Shown here: positions 10,842 through 22,945 of the stretch, piece by piece
How the letters are laid out: each line of letters begins with the position of its first letter
How positions within the stretch are numbered: position 1 is the first letter of the stretch
Assembly: GCA_017893485.1 (NCBI GenBank)
Contig: CM030366.1
Span: 100,328,953 to 100,392,952 of the forward strand
Direction: 5' to 3'
Length of the DNA: 64,000 nt
DNA from: Hemerocallis citrina
Taxonomy: Eukaryota > Streptophyta > Magnoliopsida > Asparagales > Asphodelaceae
Notes under the pieces: generated by a model
Seen by the model: the letters and a program-made list of their open reading frames with translations, nothing else
The model's database searches: none
Told to the model about the DNA's origin: nothing
Program-made: the position numbers and the translations under genes

Positions 10842-12129
10842 CTATCCTCCGACTCCCAAGTAGCGTACTCTACCTAGTGGTTCTTCTAGAGAACCCTTAA
10901 CCATCTGAATAGTCTTGGTCCTCAAAAAATTTTCCTTTCTATCCACAATTTGCACTGGGGTTTCCTTGTATGTTAAGTTCACCTGGAGATCCTCTAGTGT
11001 CTTTAGCAGTATGTGTGCAGGGTTGGGTACATACTTCTTCAACATCGATACGTGGAAGACGTTGTGAACCTGTGCCAACTCTGCATGTAATTCCAATAGG
11101 TAAGCCATTTGTTTTATCCTCTTCAGAGTTTGATAAGGTTTGATATACCTCAGAGCCAACTTTCCTCCTCTACCAAAACAGACTACTCCCTTGGTTGGTG
11201 AGACCTTAAGGAATATAAAGTCTCCAAGTCTGAATTCTAGGTCTCTCCTTCTATTGTCCACATAACCCTCTCGCCAACTCTGAGCTATTTCTATCATATG
11301 AAAAATCAAATCAATCATCTCACTCGTTTGCTAGACTATTTTCGATTCATGTATCTTTCGTCTCCTACCTCGTACCAACATATTGGTATCCTGCACCTCC
11401 TGCCGTACAATGCCTCAAATGGGGTCATCTTGATACTGGCCCAATAACTGTTGTTGTAGGAAAACTCTACTAAGGGTGGATATTTCTCCCACGATCCTCC
11501 AAAGTCCAATATACACATTTGAAGCATGTATTCCAAGGTTCAGTTCACTCTTTCCGTCTGACCGCCGGTCTGCAAATGGAAGGTCGTGCTATAATCAGTT
11601 CTAGTACCCAATGTTTCCTGTTGACCCTTCAGAAACTTAGAAGTGAATCTCGCATCGCGGTCGGATATGATAGTCACTGGCACTCCGTGCAATATGATGT
11701 TCTCTTCGATGTACAACTCTGCTAATTTTTCCATCGACCAAGTAATCTTCATCGATACGAAATGTGCGGGCTTGGTCAATTTGTCAACTATGATGCATAT
11801 TATGTCATTTCCCTTTGAACACCACGTAAATCGTGTGATAAAATTCATACAGATGTTCTCTCATTTCCACTCTGGTATGGGTAAAGGCTGCAGTAAACCC
11901 CTAATTTCTAGTTCTTCGTGTTAACTTTCTGACATGTGAGACATCTAGCTACAAAATTTGCCATGTCTCTCTTCATACATGACCACCAGAAATGCGGTTT
12001 AATATCCTTGTACATCTTGGAGCTGGTTGGGTGTACTGATAATAACGTAGAATGTGCCTCTCTTATGATCTCTTCTTTTAGATCTTTTCCTGGGCACACA
12101 CAATCTATTTCCAAACCAAAGTACTCCAT
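10842..12129 (-). pseudogene. gypsy integrase with chromodomain-type C-terminus
   Basis: Minus-strand blocks in order: H2C2 zinc region (REAHSTLLSVHPTSSKMYKD and HFWWSCMKRDMANFVARCLTCQ at 12129-11908), core (MNFITRF, VDKLTKPAHFV, IISDRDARFTSKFL at 11848-11540), QTERVN and the [16 protein letters not shown] region (11536-11336), then the C-terminal VFHVSMLKKYVPNP and ETPVQIVDRKE block (11318-10842) typical of chromoviral integrases of the Tekay/Del group. Several frame changes separate the blocks. The integrase inserts retroelement DNA into the genome; this copy cannot. Confidence 0.9.
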
Positions 12130-12251
12130 CCTTCACATAATGTTTTGATGACTTGCCTGAGTAGACATGCTCCTTCATTTCCGAACCATTAGGTCATTAT
12201 GTTGTTCTTTCACGATACAATCTCTCAAGCTGGGTTGAAGCTTCAGCTATG

Positions 12252-13136
12252 CTAATGTTGCGCTAATCTCTGTTGTACTACTTCTATCCCACCTTTGTTC
12301 ATTTCTTTTATTAGTTCCTTCTGCTTAGTGATCAGACTTGATAAACTAACTTTTCGAATAAGGACATCTGCTACCACATTCGCCTTCCCATGGTGATACA
12401 TGATTTCGGGGCGAATATCCTCTAATACTTCTAACCACGGCCTCTGCCTCAGTTTCAAATTTATTTGCTGGTAGATATACTTTAAACTCTCATGGTTGGT
12501 GTACATGTTGACCTTCTTCCCGTACACATAGTGTCTCCACAGCTTTAAAGCAAAATCACAGCTGTCAATTCCATAGCGTGAATTGGATAGGTTTGTCTCA
12601 TGCGGTCATAGCTGTCTAGACCCATAAGCTATCACATTTCCCTCTTGCATCAAAACATAACCCAATCCCCTGAGTGAAGTATCACTGTAAATATCGTAGC
12701 CTTCATCTGCCTGAGGTAGAGTACTGGTGCTGTGGTCAGCTTCTCCTTCAACTATTGAAAACTTTCCTTGCACTTACTGGTCCAAACAAAGTCCACATTC
12801 TTCTTGGTCAGTCTGATTAACGGTACTGCTATCTGTGCATACCCTTGGATAAATCGTTGATAATACCCCGTCAATCCCAAGAAACTCTGAATTTCCTTCA
12901 TAGTCGTTGGTCAAAGATCATTCTTTCACTGCCTAAATCTTTTGTGGATCCGTCGCCACTCCCTCCTTAGAAACAACGTGGCCCAAGAATGGCACCTCCT
13001 TCTTCCAGATCTCATATTTGGATATTTTGGCGTACAGCTCATGTTCGTGTAACTTTCTCAACACCTCTACCAGGTGATGAGCATGCTCCTCTTCTGTCTT
13101 GGAGTATACCAGAATGTCATCTACGAATGCTACTAC
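12252..13136 (-). pseudogene. gypsy reverse transcriptase (C-terminal part) and RNase H
   Basis: At 13136-12940 the RT active-site motif is present as AFVDDILVYSKTEEEH, followed by the thumb segment (LGHVVSKEGVATDPQKI). RNase H traces continue to 12252: SLRGLGYVLMQEGNVIAYGSR, then YTNHESLKYIYQQ, then MYHHGKANVVADVL. The N-terminal half of RT and the protease are absent. The sequence stops abruptly at the start of LTR A at 13137. Stops occur throughout. Confidence 0.9.
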
Positions 13137-15159
13137 TGTCACGCCCCGCTTTCCAAAATACGGGAATGAGTCTATGACGAAGGTCCAGCGAATGATTTTA
13201 ACATCATCCATAAGCTGTACCAGTCTTAACTCAACAACATGAAAAGAAATAATCACAACAACGTAGAAAAATATAATCACATAAACATATACAAGATTAA
13301 ACATGCAGTATTCCAGCATAATAACCAATAACTGGAAATCAACAAAAAATACGGGTCAACAAAGCCCGGGATACAAAGTTCAACAAAAGATAACTATGCG
13401 AATATAAAAATAACATGAAAGAAAACAATTTATTTCAAAGCAGCTCCTGCTCAAATCCTATAAGAACTGTTCAACAATGCCTTCTGGCAATTCTCCTTAT
13501 GCACCTATGGTTGGATCAACTAGAGTGGGAAAAATGTCCATTAGAGCAAGTACGGACAACAATTAGTGAAAAACAAAGAGTAAAGGAATATGGTACATCA
13601 AGGGATATGAAGCAAGAACAAAATCCAAAAGCAATAATAGGGACTGATGAAAAGTCTAGATTTAACAATGCAATTTTCAATAACAATAATCGATAAACAA
13701 TGTCAATGTCAATAGTCATGATTCAAGGATGCAAGTGTCAATCAAGGCTATTAGTATTTATCCTAACTAATGCACGGACTACTGCGTCCCATACCACAAG
13801 TTCGGTGCATACATAACAATGTTCGTTTTAGACGTCGTGGTGGGATCTACAGAGCGTGTGCTCGACATTAATAACAATAATTTACAATCATCAATTGACA
13901 ATCAATAATTCACAATCGATACTCTCCTTCCATGACAATACAATATAACGATAAGGCATTACTGACTACATTTTCTGAGATTATCCACTACTAAGTCAAC
14001 CCGTATTACCCCAGCTTGTTAATATTTTATTTAATTATTCATGATCATGCAATGTGTATAAGAGTATCAAGGGGATGATAAGGATGCAACAAAATGACGC
14101 GATGCATAATAAAATACATGTAATTGTGAATCTAAAAAAAGCAGACATAGCAGTACTAAAACAACAATAACTCACAAAGTACAATTCAGAATTCGATTCC
14201 GTCAAAAGGGCTGTAAACTAGACATATGGGGCTACAATTCATATTCAGTAAGTTTCAATTGATTCCGATTATAACTAGGTCGATTACCATAATCTTTACA
14301 GCTTAAGGGTTCTGGCGGCAGCTTATAGTCAAAATTCTATAGGTGAAAACAAGGTGTAAAATCAATATAAAAATCTATAAAAATTAGGAATGCATCCTAA
14401 GCATATCTACTAAGTTTCTGGAGAGTTTCATGTCATTAAACTACTATTATCATGGTGTTTCAACCAGAAGTTGTGTTGGTGTTTCACTAAATTGCAATTC
14501 TGGAAATACAGACCAACAATAACTAAAACTGCAATATCTCATAACTCACAAATCGGAATCTAGATCCGTAAGATGTTTTGGAAACTAGATTCATTATGAT
14601 ACAATTCCCTTTTATATAGTTTTGGTTGGTTCTTATTGTAACAGGGTTGAAACCTCAGTGCAAAATAGGACAGGCTGCAAGAAATCATAAAATGTCATCA
14701 TGTACATTCTTCAAAATGAATAATCTACGTGTTCTTGTATCATGGGACGCATCAACATTAATGTACAGCAACTAGGATAAATTTTTATAGTGTACCAAGA
14801 CAAGTTATCATGTCACGATTCAAGTCTCAATAACACAATCGATCAACATGCATTCAATCACTATATTTTCTATATACAGGTTTCTAATCAATTTATTCAT
14901 GTCGTGTGTGCATCAAGCTTAGGTTTGAATCAATGGATGTTGGCACGAAGTCAAGGATACTTCGGGTTAGCTAGTGTAAACCCTCGATATCCCCAACGGA
15001 AGGTACACAATGCAATATTACGATAATCGAAAGAGAACTACTTGCAGAGATCAATAATCTTGAACTAGAAAAATCAAACGAGTTCAAGTGGTCTTGCCTT
15101 TAGCTGACGATTAGATCCAAACGTGCGAAGAATAATGAGATCGGAATCCCGGCGACACG

Positions 15160-15450
15160 GCGACCAACAACGATCACGATGATCACGATCGGGCAAGGAT
15201 CTTGATGGAGATTAAGATCGGATGATCGGATGGCTATGAGCGAAAATCAAGATCAAGATCAAGATGATGATCATGATCGTGATGATCAAAAGATATACGA
15301 CGGTCGAGATCAAGATCTTGATTATGATGATGATGGTGATGATGATCAATGCAAATCCAACGACCAAGATCAATGGATCGAGAAGTGATCACGATCGCGA
15401 TGAGCAAGTGGCGATCGAATAGCCGAGATCAAGACTTGATGATGAGATGA
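15160..15450. repeat. GATC/GATGATC-rich low-complexity tract
   Basis: Dense runs of GATCA, AAGATC and GATGAT words over about 290 bp inside LTR A, without a fixed period. No coding sense. Confidence 0.7.
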
Positions 15451-16879
15451 GATCGAATAGTTGTGATTGAAGGAGCACCTGATGCTGAATAAAACAGAGG
15501 AGCTCGGGAATGGAGTCGCGGTGCAGAAGACAACGGGACTCAGCTACGGTTGCGGGATGAGGGCGACGGTGTGTGCACGGCGGCGAGGTAGCGAGGCTCA
15601 GGCGACTGGTTCGAGGTGGCAGCGGCGGGGTGAGGTGGCAGTAGGAGCATGCGGAGTTGTGGGTTGACGGAGGTAAGTGAGGTGCTTCAAGTTGGCAATG
15701 GCACTTGCTATGTTAGGAGGAGACGAAGTCGTTGAGGTGCTCAGGGGACAAAGTCGACGGCTGGCATTGGTGGTTGGAGGAGTTGCGGTGGGCTTCGGCA
15801 CTGAGTGGCGACAGGACAATGGAGGGATCCGCAGGCGATGGTGGGAGTCACGAGCGGGGGAGGGAAAGGAGTTGCGGGATGGCGAGGCTCGACTGTGGCT
15901 GACAAGGGGGACGACGACTGAGTCGACGAGTGGCTGCGGGGCTACTGCGAGGAGTCGGTGAGGAGTGCAGGGCGTCGACTGTGGACTGCGCTCGAGCAGG
16001 AGTTCGGAGGGAAACAGGAGATTCGAGCGGCAATTGGACGCAGTGACGGCGAGGGGCCTCGATGGGTGAAGAGGCGCAGGAGGCAGTGATCGACGGAGGA
16101 GATGAGGCAGGATGTCGCATGGAGGAAGATAATGGTGACTGGGGGCTTCGACGGGGACGCGATGAGGGGGGCAATGAAGAAGGGAGGTGAGTCGCTGGTG
16201 CGAGACTAGAAATGAGGAGAAGGGCTCGTGAGGCGATGGCAATGGCGAAGCGGTGGGTCGACGAGCGAGGTGAAGAGGATGGTGGTGAGGACAATGGTGG
16301 AGCGGTGTGATGCGGTCGGGAAGTGACGGCGGCGCAAGGCGGAGGCGAGTCGGAGGCAGGCGACGGGAGTGGAGCGACGAGGAAAGGGGGGTTGCGAGGC
16401 TGACGCGAGCGACTGAGGGAGAGGGGAGGTTAGGGGTGAGGGTTTGTATAGTGGAAGGGGATAGGGTTAGGGTGTGCACAGTAGTAGGGGGTAGGGATGA
16501 ACAGTGAAGGGGAGTTTGGAAGTTGAAGAGTTAGGGTGTTTATGGAAGAGAGAGAGAGAGAGAGAAAGAGAGAAATAGAGAGAGAGAAAGAGAATTGTGG
16601 AGATATGGGAACCGTGAGGGAGGAATTCTAGGGGATACGGGAAGGTGTGTGATTGATCTGGTCAATAACAGATTAGGGGGGGAAATTGGGTTATTGGGTT
16701 TGAGTTTGGGATCCAATAAGGAGATGGGCTTAGGTTGGGCTCTGGTTATATATATTAATAAATAATGCAATCAAATGAATATAATATTGGGCTTTAGATG
16801 ATTGGCTTCATGTTAACAAATAATTAAATAATATAATATAGATCAAAACTAATGGGCTTTAACAAAAATAATACTAATA

Positions 16880-16982
16880 ACAACACATACTAATAATAAA
16901 AATAATAATAATAACAATAATAATAATAATAACAATAACAATAATAATAATAACAGTAATAATAATCATCATAATCATACTG

Positions 16983-17013
<31 letters not shown>

Positions 17014-17102
17014 TAAAAATAAAAATAAAAATAAAAATATTAACAATACTGATAATAATGATAATACATACATGACATAATTGAATTCAACACATTCATG
17101 AA

Positions 17103-17175
<73 letters not shown>
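16880..17175. repeat. (AAT)n microsatellite, two blocks
   Basis: Imperfect AAT/ATA repeats at 16880-17035, followed by a purer block at 17106-17175. Two near-identical 60-bp segments (AATACTGATAATAATGATAA and CATACATGACATAATTG words) at 17043-17105 and 17178-17240 flank the second block. The pattern suggests a local duplication mediated by the repeat. Confidence 0.85.
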
Positions 17176-17366
17176 TTAACAATACTGATAATAATGATAA
17201 TACATACATGACATAATTGGATTCAACACATTCATGAAAATAATACATTATACAGCAAAATAAGAATTTGGCTTATCAACTTTATATTAAAATAATTCGG
17301 ATAGAAATATATATAGTCGATCAGTTATAAATAGAAAATACATCGTTATTCAAAGTAAATATAATT

Positions 17367-18194
17367 GTCATACTTTTTGATTCCTAGGGGTATCATGTGA
17401 GACCTCAGCTTTGGGTGTTGCGGGCCTTTTTCCATTGTTCCAGTTGTTCCTCTTGTTCTTTATCAATTGGCATTGTTCCATGTCTGATTCGGTGGCAGCA
17501 AACCTTCGAACCAACTAGTCATACTTTCTGATTTCGAGGGGTATCATGTGAGACTTCAGCCTTGGCCTCAAACCTTGCTCAAACTTCTTAGCCTTCATGG
17601 CTTCGTCCACTACCAATTTTGGTGCATATCTAGAGAGCTGAGTAAACTTCGTCTCATACTCCCTGACTGTCGTGCCTCCCTACCGGAGATTCATAAACTC
17701 CATCACCTATTTCTCTTATATGTCCAACATGAATTAATGATCCCTAAACTCCTCTAAGACTCTTCCCAAGCCACTGGCACATTGCTCGTAGTCCTCTACA
17801 CAGACTTCCACCAGATGTCTGCATCTTTCACTAGTTGGACTGCAGCCAACTTTACCTTGCTGGCCTTTGGAGTTCCCAACACCTCAAAGACAGTCTTTAT
17901 CTGCCTAATCCAGTCATTGGCCCCGGTAGGAACGGCCTGCCCTTTAAACACTGGTAGCCTCATCGCTTGAAAGACTCAACCTCTCTAACTGAATCTTGAG
18001 TTGATTTGCCGGCCCCACCTTGGTCCAACTCCGTTGTTCTGGGCCACACCTGAACTCATATAAGTATTCAAAGTCTGGAATACCTTGCAAGTTCTTTCTC
18101 CAAGTTGAGCTACTCACCATTGGATTTGCTAATTTCCTTTTCGACTCTATTGTTCCTAGTTCTGCGTCCTGACATTTATGGTCGAACAAAAAAT

Positions 18195-18198
<4 letters not shown>
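17367..18198 (-). pseudogene. gypsy gag, minus strand
   Basis: The minus-strand translation at about 17760-17520 gives REYETKFTQLSRYAPKLV, then KAKKFEQGLRPRLKSHMIPL, the Retrotrans_gag signature. The 18190-17944 segment is the N-terminal gag. A piece of about 45 bp near 17367-17410 is repeated at 17518-17560, a duplication of about 150 bp of gag coding. Protease and the first half of RT, expected next, are missing because LTR A occupies that position. Many stops. Confidence 0.82.

Positions 18199-18242
<44 letters not shown>
18199..18242. repeat. (AC)n microsatellite
   Basis: About 22 uninterrupted AC units just upstream of the minus-strand gag start. Confidence 0.97.
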
Positions 18243-18244
<2 letters not shown>

Positions 18245-18660
18245 CATCACATCAATATATACATGATCATTTTATTCATACTAAAGCTTTCGATACATAA
18301 CAAAACGTAGTAAATCAAGATAATTTTTTGAGTCTAGACTTATATATATACTCTAGATCTCATTACATTCATTATTTAAACTAAAAACAACCATCATATT
18401 ATTCAATCACGATGGGCTTTCTGGGCCCTCCTGAACTCCTTTTGCAGTTTAGCCACTTCTTCTTAGCACTGCACAAAATGCCTATTAGATTTCCTTACTT
18501 CCCCATGAAGCAGATTCTTCACTTGCGTGAACTGGCTGGCCGCTCGAACTTGGAAACCCATTAAGACTCTAGACTTCGGCTTCTAGAAGAGGGATACGTC
18601 GCTGACTTTCGATTCACTGCTCATCGAGCTGACTTGTCCTCCACTGATACCTGGTCAATT
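18243..18660. other. Probable untranslated leader of minus-strand gypsy
   Basis: No complete reading frame. The minus strand has short gag-leader-like coding traces near 18420-18640 but no clear LTR or PBS. The junction with plus-strand gypsy LTR sequence is at about 18660-18672. Confidence 0.4.
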
Positions 18661-18671
18661 GGCATCGGGGC

Positions 18672-18760
18672 CCTACCTCCTCCATTACCAATTAATCAAC
18701 ATTTTGTGCACAAAATTCCAGCTTACACTGATGAGTACTGAGTTGAACGTAGGAGGGTCT
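18672..18760 (+). repeat. 3' end of gypsy 5' LTR
   Basis: Shares about 70 bp with the LTR fragment at 9762-9828, then continues to GAGTTGAACGTAGGAGGGTC, resembling the R/U5 end of plant gypsy and TRIM LTRs (TGACTTGAGCGTCGGAGGG type). The upstream part of the LTR is lost. Confidence 0.6.
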
Positions 18761-19664
18761 ATTGCCAGCTTTTTTGTAGTTTTCGGCGGTATCTTAGCCA
18801 TCCATTCCACATCCATCCACAAATATTAGTCTCCCATCAGATCTGATCGACGAGTGAGATCTAAGCTTTCCTTAATCATCAAAGAACTCATATCTATTGC
18901 TCCCACACCGAAAAAACCAGAATCAATTTGGCACCGTCTATAGGAAAGCACAGGTCCAACCCTCCGACCAGATGCCACAGTCAGAAGCCTCTTCTGACCA
19001 TGGCTTCCAAAGCAAAGTAGGCGACAATCTGAGGTATACCTGCCTCTTCCACCAAGTAACTCAGGGTCTCAGTGTAATGCCTCGAATTTCATACACTGAA
19101 AATTTTGTAACACACTTAGAATTTTTTACTTCAACTCAAAACACATACATAATATAATACAGGAAAATCCAGAAATCTTACTAAAAGTCCAAACCACTTG
19201 GATTGATAAGATGACAGGCTCAGGATGTCACATTTATGCTAACATCTCAGGCACCCTTACTTGCAAAACCATAATTTGTGGGATCATTAGCTTATGAGGC
19301 TATCGGTAAAAATTCCAACAGCTTCAACTAACTCCCAAAACACAGCATAACAGAAGAAAAACTTGCATCAATGTATATGTTAAATGTTAATAGGAAATAG
19401 TCAATTATACAATGTCGTACGAGTGAGTGTGGAACTAATTTACTAGATTATCAAACATATACTTACTATGCTAAAATGCACAGTTCAAATATGCCCTTTT
19501 AAGGCAAGCTTGTTTGGAACGATATGCCGCCTATACAACATAGTTTCCGAATGCAAGCTACAAGTGTTTCTTCTCATTACAAGGTTCAATCCCTCGCTAT
19601 GCAATTCCTAAACTGAATGATTTGTACTCCAACTCGTAATCACGGGTAAGTTGTAACCCCAAAA

Positions 19665-19890
19665 TATTGGACCTTACTGACCTAACCCTAGTCCACACAT
19701 CGTGGATTTACTAAGCGTATCCTTAGTCACAAACCCAAGCAAGTTGATCTTACCGGCCTACCCCTAGCCCACACAACGTGGATTTATCGAGCGTATCCTC
19801 AGTCACGAACCCCAGAAAGTTGACCTTACCAGCCTACCATTATCCCACACACCGTGGATTTACTAGGTGTATCCTCAGTCCCGAACATTC
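19665..19890. repeat. Tandem repeats of about 87 bp in LTR C
   Basis: Three imperfect units, each with CCTAcCCcTAgCCCACAC, then CGTGGATTTAC, then GCGTATCCTcAGTCaCgAAC. Confidence 0.85.
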
Positions 19891-20684
19891 CTAGGAACCT
19901 CAGCTCTTTACTGGACATGTCGGTCATTATTTCAGTCATAATTTTTCTAATGCAGGTTGTTCACTAAGTGAAGCAAAATATAATCTAAACTAAACAATCC
20001 ATATTCCAGACATACATTTCACACAAAATGGAATCTTTGTCACACCGACCATATTCCACTCTTCATCGGAGTTCTCTAACTTTACCGACTGGCCTACCTC
20101 TAGAAAACACACATGGATTTACCAATTGTATGTCACACCCGGAATTCCAAACACAGGTAATTCGTAGCACAAACAGAATTTTTTACTTTAACTTCGTACA
20201 AATTTACAAGGAATTTAAAACTTTTCACTTACAACATTGTTCTTTACAATAACACAGCGGAAATGAATAAGTACAATACAACATATGATAATGAAAGCTC
20301 TTCAATCTTATGTCAACCCATAGCAGTCACTTTAAGTCCATGCCAAATCCAATCATGCAACTAGAAAACTGTGGGCACGTCAGTTGCATACAATTGACGC
20401 AATGCTATAATACAGCGATTTCACCATCTTAACAATCACAAACTTGATTGTAGAAAACATAGAAGTGACTATCCTAATTATGTCAGTGTATGATATGACT
20501 TAATGCCTAATACAGATATTCACGCTACGATGACACTAATGCATACCTGTTCGGATTCTATGCATCACATACTACATAGGTCCGAGGGCAATCCCTTAAC
20601 GTACTCCTCATTATAGGGTTCAATCTCACGCTATGAAATCCTAACTCGATGACTACACTCCAACGTGTAATCACATGCAAACCT

Positions 20685-21075
20685 AGGACCGTGAACTTTA
20701 CCGGCATACTCCTAGCCCACACATGTAGATTTATCAGGCATATCCTCAGTCGTGAATATTCCTAGGAGTCGTAGCTCTTTACCGACCATTTCATCGACTT
20801 CACCAGCCTACCCCTAGCCCAAAGATGTAGATTTACCAGGAATATCCTAGGTCCCGAGTCCAGTGAGTCGATCACCCGTAATTAGGAACCAGGCCTACCC
20901 CTAGCCCACCATCCGTGGATTTACCGGGCGTATCCTGTCTGCACCGAATATTTCTAAGAACCGCAAGTTCTTTACCGACCTTTTCGTGACAAATAGACAT
21001 ACCCCTAGCCCACATACCGTGGATTTACTGGGCGTATTCCTCAATTCTGAACCCCTAGGAACTGCAAGTTTTTAA
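20685..21075. repeat. Tandem repeats in LTR D, same family as in LTR C
   Basis: About four imperfect units with CTACCCCTAGCCCA, then GTGGATTTACCgGGCGTATCCT, alternating with CCTAGGAaCcGCAaGTTcTTTACCGAcC. The spacing is more variable than in LTR C. Confidence 0.8.
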
Positions 21076-22920
21076 CAAACATGTTCGTCATTGTTTTCAG
21101 CCATAACTCCACCTAGTGCCTGTCCTTAAGTTCAAACATAAATAATAATAACACCTAGAGCTAGCTTACCCCCTACTGGACTTAAAAAAATATACCGAGA
21201 ACTATAGCCCATACTAGCCACTTCTCAAAATTTCATATATCAAAATCTGCCGGTATTCTGGGTCCCGTTCACTTTAGAATAAACAACAATCTCAATTAAA
21301 GAGATCACATAGGTTACATCTAACTTCATCATAAATAAATCATTCATTATTCATCATTTCTTCTTTATCTATTATCTTTATGTTTATTATCTCAATCTAA
21401 ATGAACACTTGATCAATTTCTTGTAGACAAACGCTCAGTTGACATTTCTGATTTATCACTTAACAATAACCAACAACTTTTAATTGATAAACATTGCATG
21501 ATTAATATTTCGAATTCTTTGCTTTTATTATCTCGAAATCTTTCATATAGCACCCTTTTGCATGAGTTTCTAAATTTGTATTCTATTTACAAAATTTTAG
21601 ATCATTTTAACATGAGCAAATACCCTCAAATTTAGACTAGAAACTAGATTCATCTAGTATATTGTCTAATGTAACTTTTAAATTTCTAAAATACATCTTA
21701 AAATAGTGTAGAATTATTTTCAAATGTTCTAATAATATTCAAAAATATTTCTGCAATTTTCCCCAATTTTTAAAAGCATGAAAAAGCCCAAAAGAAAATA
21801 AAAGAAAACAAATGTGTACACCCGGGATCGAACCTAGGAGCACAGCAGCGACCACAATCGCCCACATATGCCAGGAAGCCCAAAGGCTTTTGGTGTAAAG
21901 GTTTTATAGTAATTGATTTTAAGTCCAGTTGCCACTGGAGTAGTAAAAAAAATAAAAATTCAAGAAAAACAGAGCTTTCCACGACTCAAACCCGCAACTC
22001 GTAAAATGTACACAGCGCCCTAAAACCCACGCGCTAGCCAGGCAGTCAAGCCTCGTATTCTAAGTAGTTTACTATCCTAACTCTTTTGATGTCACTCTCT
22101 GTTTCATGAGTTCATTAAAAATTTCGATATCAAATTTCTATGCATTTACTTTTACAATTCCAGAGAATAATTTTCCCTTCAACATTAGTGTATTAACCTG
22201 ACATAAATCCTATAGCAATATATTCCCAAAATGAGGGAAATTATTGCCCAACTTGCATGAATTGTTCATAGTTCTACAACTTGAACCATATAATTATTGT
22301 TCCCTATACAACTATATTTTTGGGAATTTTCACTTCATTGTATATAGAGAAATTTAATTCCATAGGTTTATTTTATAAATTCTCTACTAGAAAGGCATTC
22401 TATAAAACTCCTATTAATTCAATTATCTACTACATTATTGTAATTAAGCATGTACTAATAAATTTTGCTAGAGATGTTACTTTACACACACATGCCAATT
22501 TCATTATTCATCTACATATTTCTAACATGCAAAATTAATAACCTTTTAGAAAACAATGAAAACTCCACATATTCACATACTAACTATGGCTAAGAGTGCA
22601 CAATTAAAATTATAGAAAGCTTCTACACTTATACACCCAAATTAAATTAAAATCTGCACATATCATGGCTAAGCAAACACAATCTACAAAAATTAGAAGA
22701 TAATGAGAACACTCACCTATTTGAAGAATTTAGTTACTCCCTAGCAAATGAACTCCAAGAACCTTCAATCCCCTCTCCAAAAACTGAGCTCCAAAAGAGA
22801 AGCAAATAACCAACAACAAGCTCCTCTGAAGGTGCAGCTATGAAGAGAAATATATATATATTTTTTGGGATATCTGGATGGGGGTGGGGGGTATTATAAA
22901 GGAAGAAGGGGCGGGCGGGC

Positions 22921-22945
22921 GGGGGGGGGGGGGGGGGGGGGGGGG
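22921..22945. repeat. Poly(G) tract, 25 bp
   Basis: An uninterrupted run of G after a GGGC repeat, just upstream (minus strand) of the LTR D TATA-like box. Confidence 0.95.

Larger units (their letters stand above)
13137..17366 (-). repeat. Long gypsy LTR (LTR A), start end deleted
   Basis: The left end TGTCACGCCCCGCTTTCC matches the left end of LTR F at 27459, and the next 150 bp align with F (ATAATCACATAAACA and similar). Homology resumes at the right side (AAGCAAAATAA region near 17250), but the expected GGGTTACA terminus is absent where gag sequence begins (about 17367). In LTR orientation it is minus strand, with a TATA-like box near 16743-16755. It also contains a GATC-rich low-complexity stretch, a GC-rich block and AAT microsatellites. 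Confidence 0.75.

Noticed and set aside
17944..18240. Protein starting with repeated Cys-Val
   Set aside because: Its start is the (AC)n microsatellite; only the downstream gag part is meaningful.
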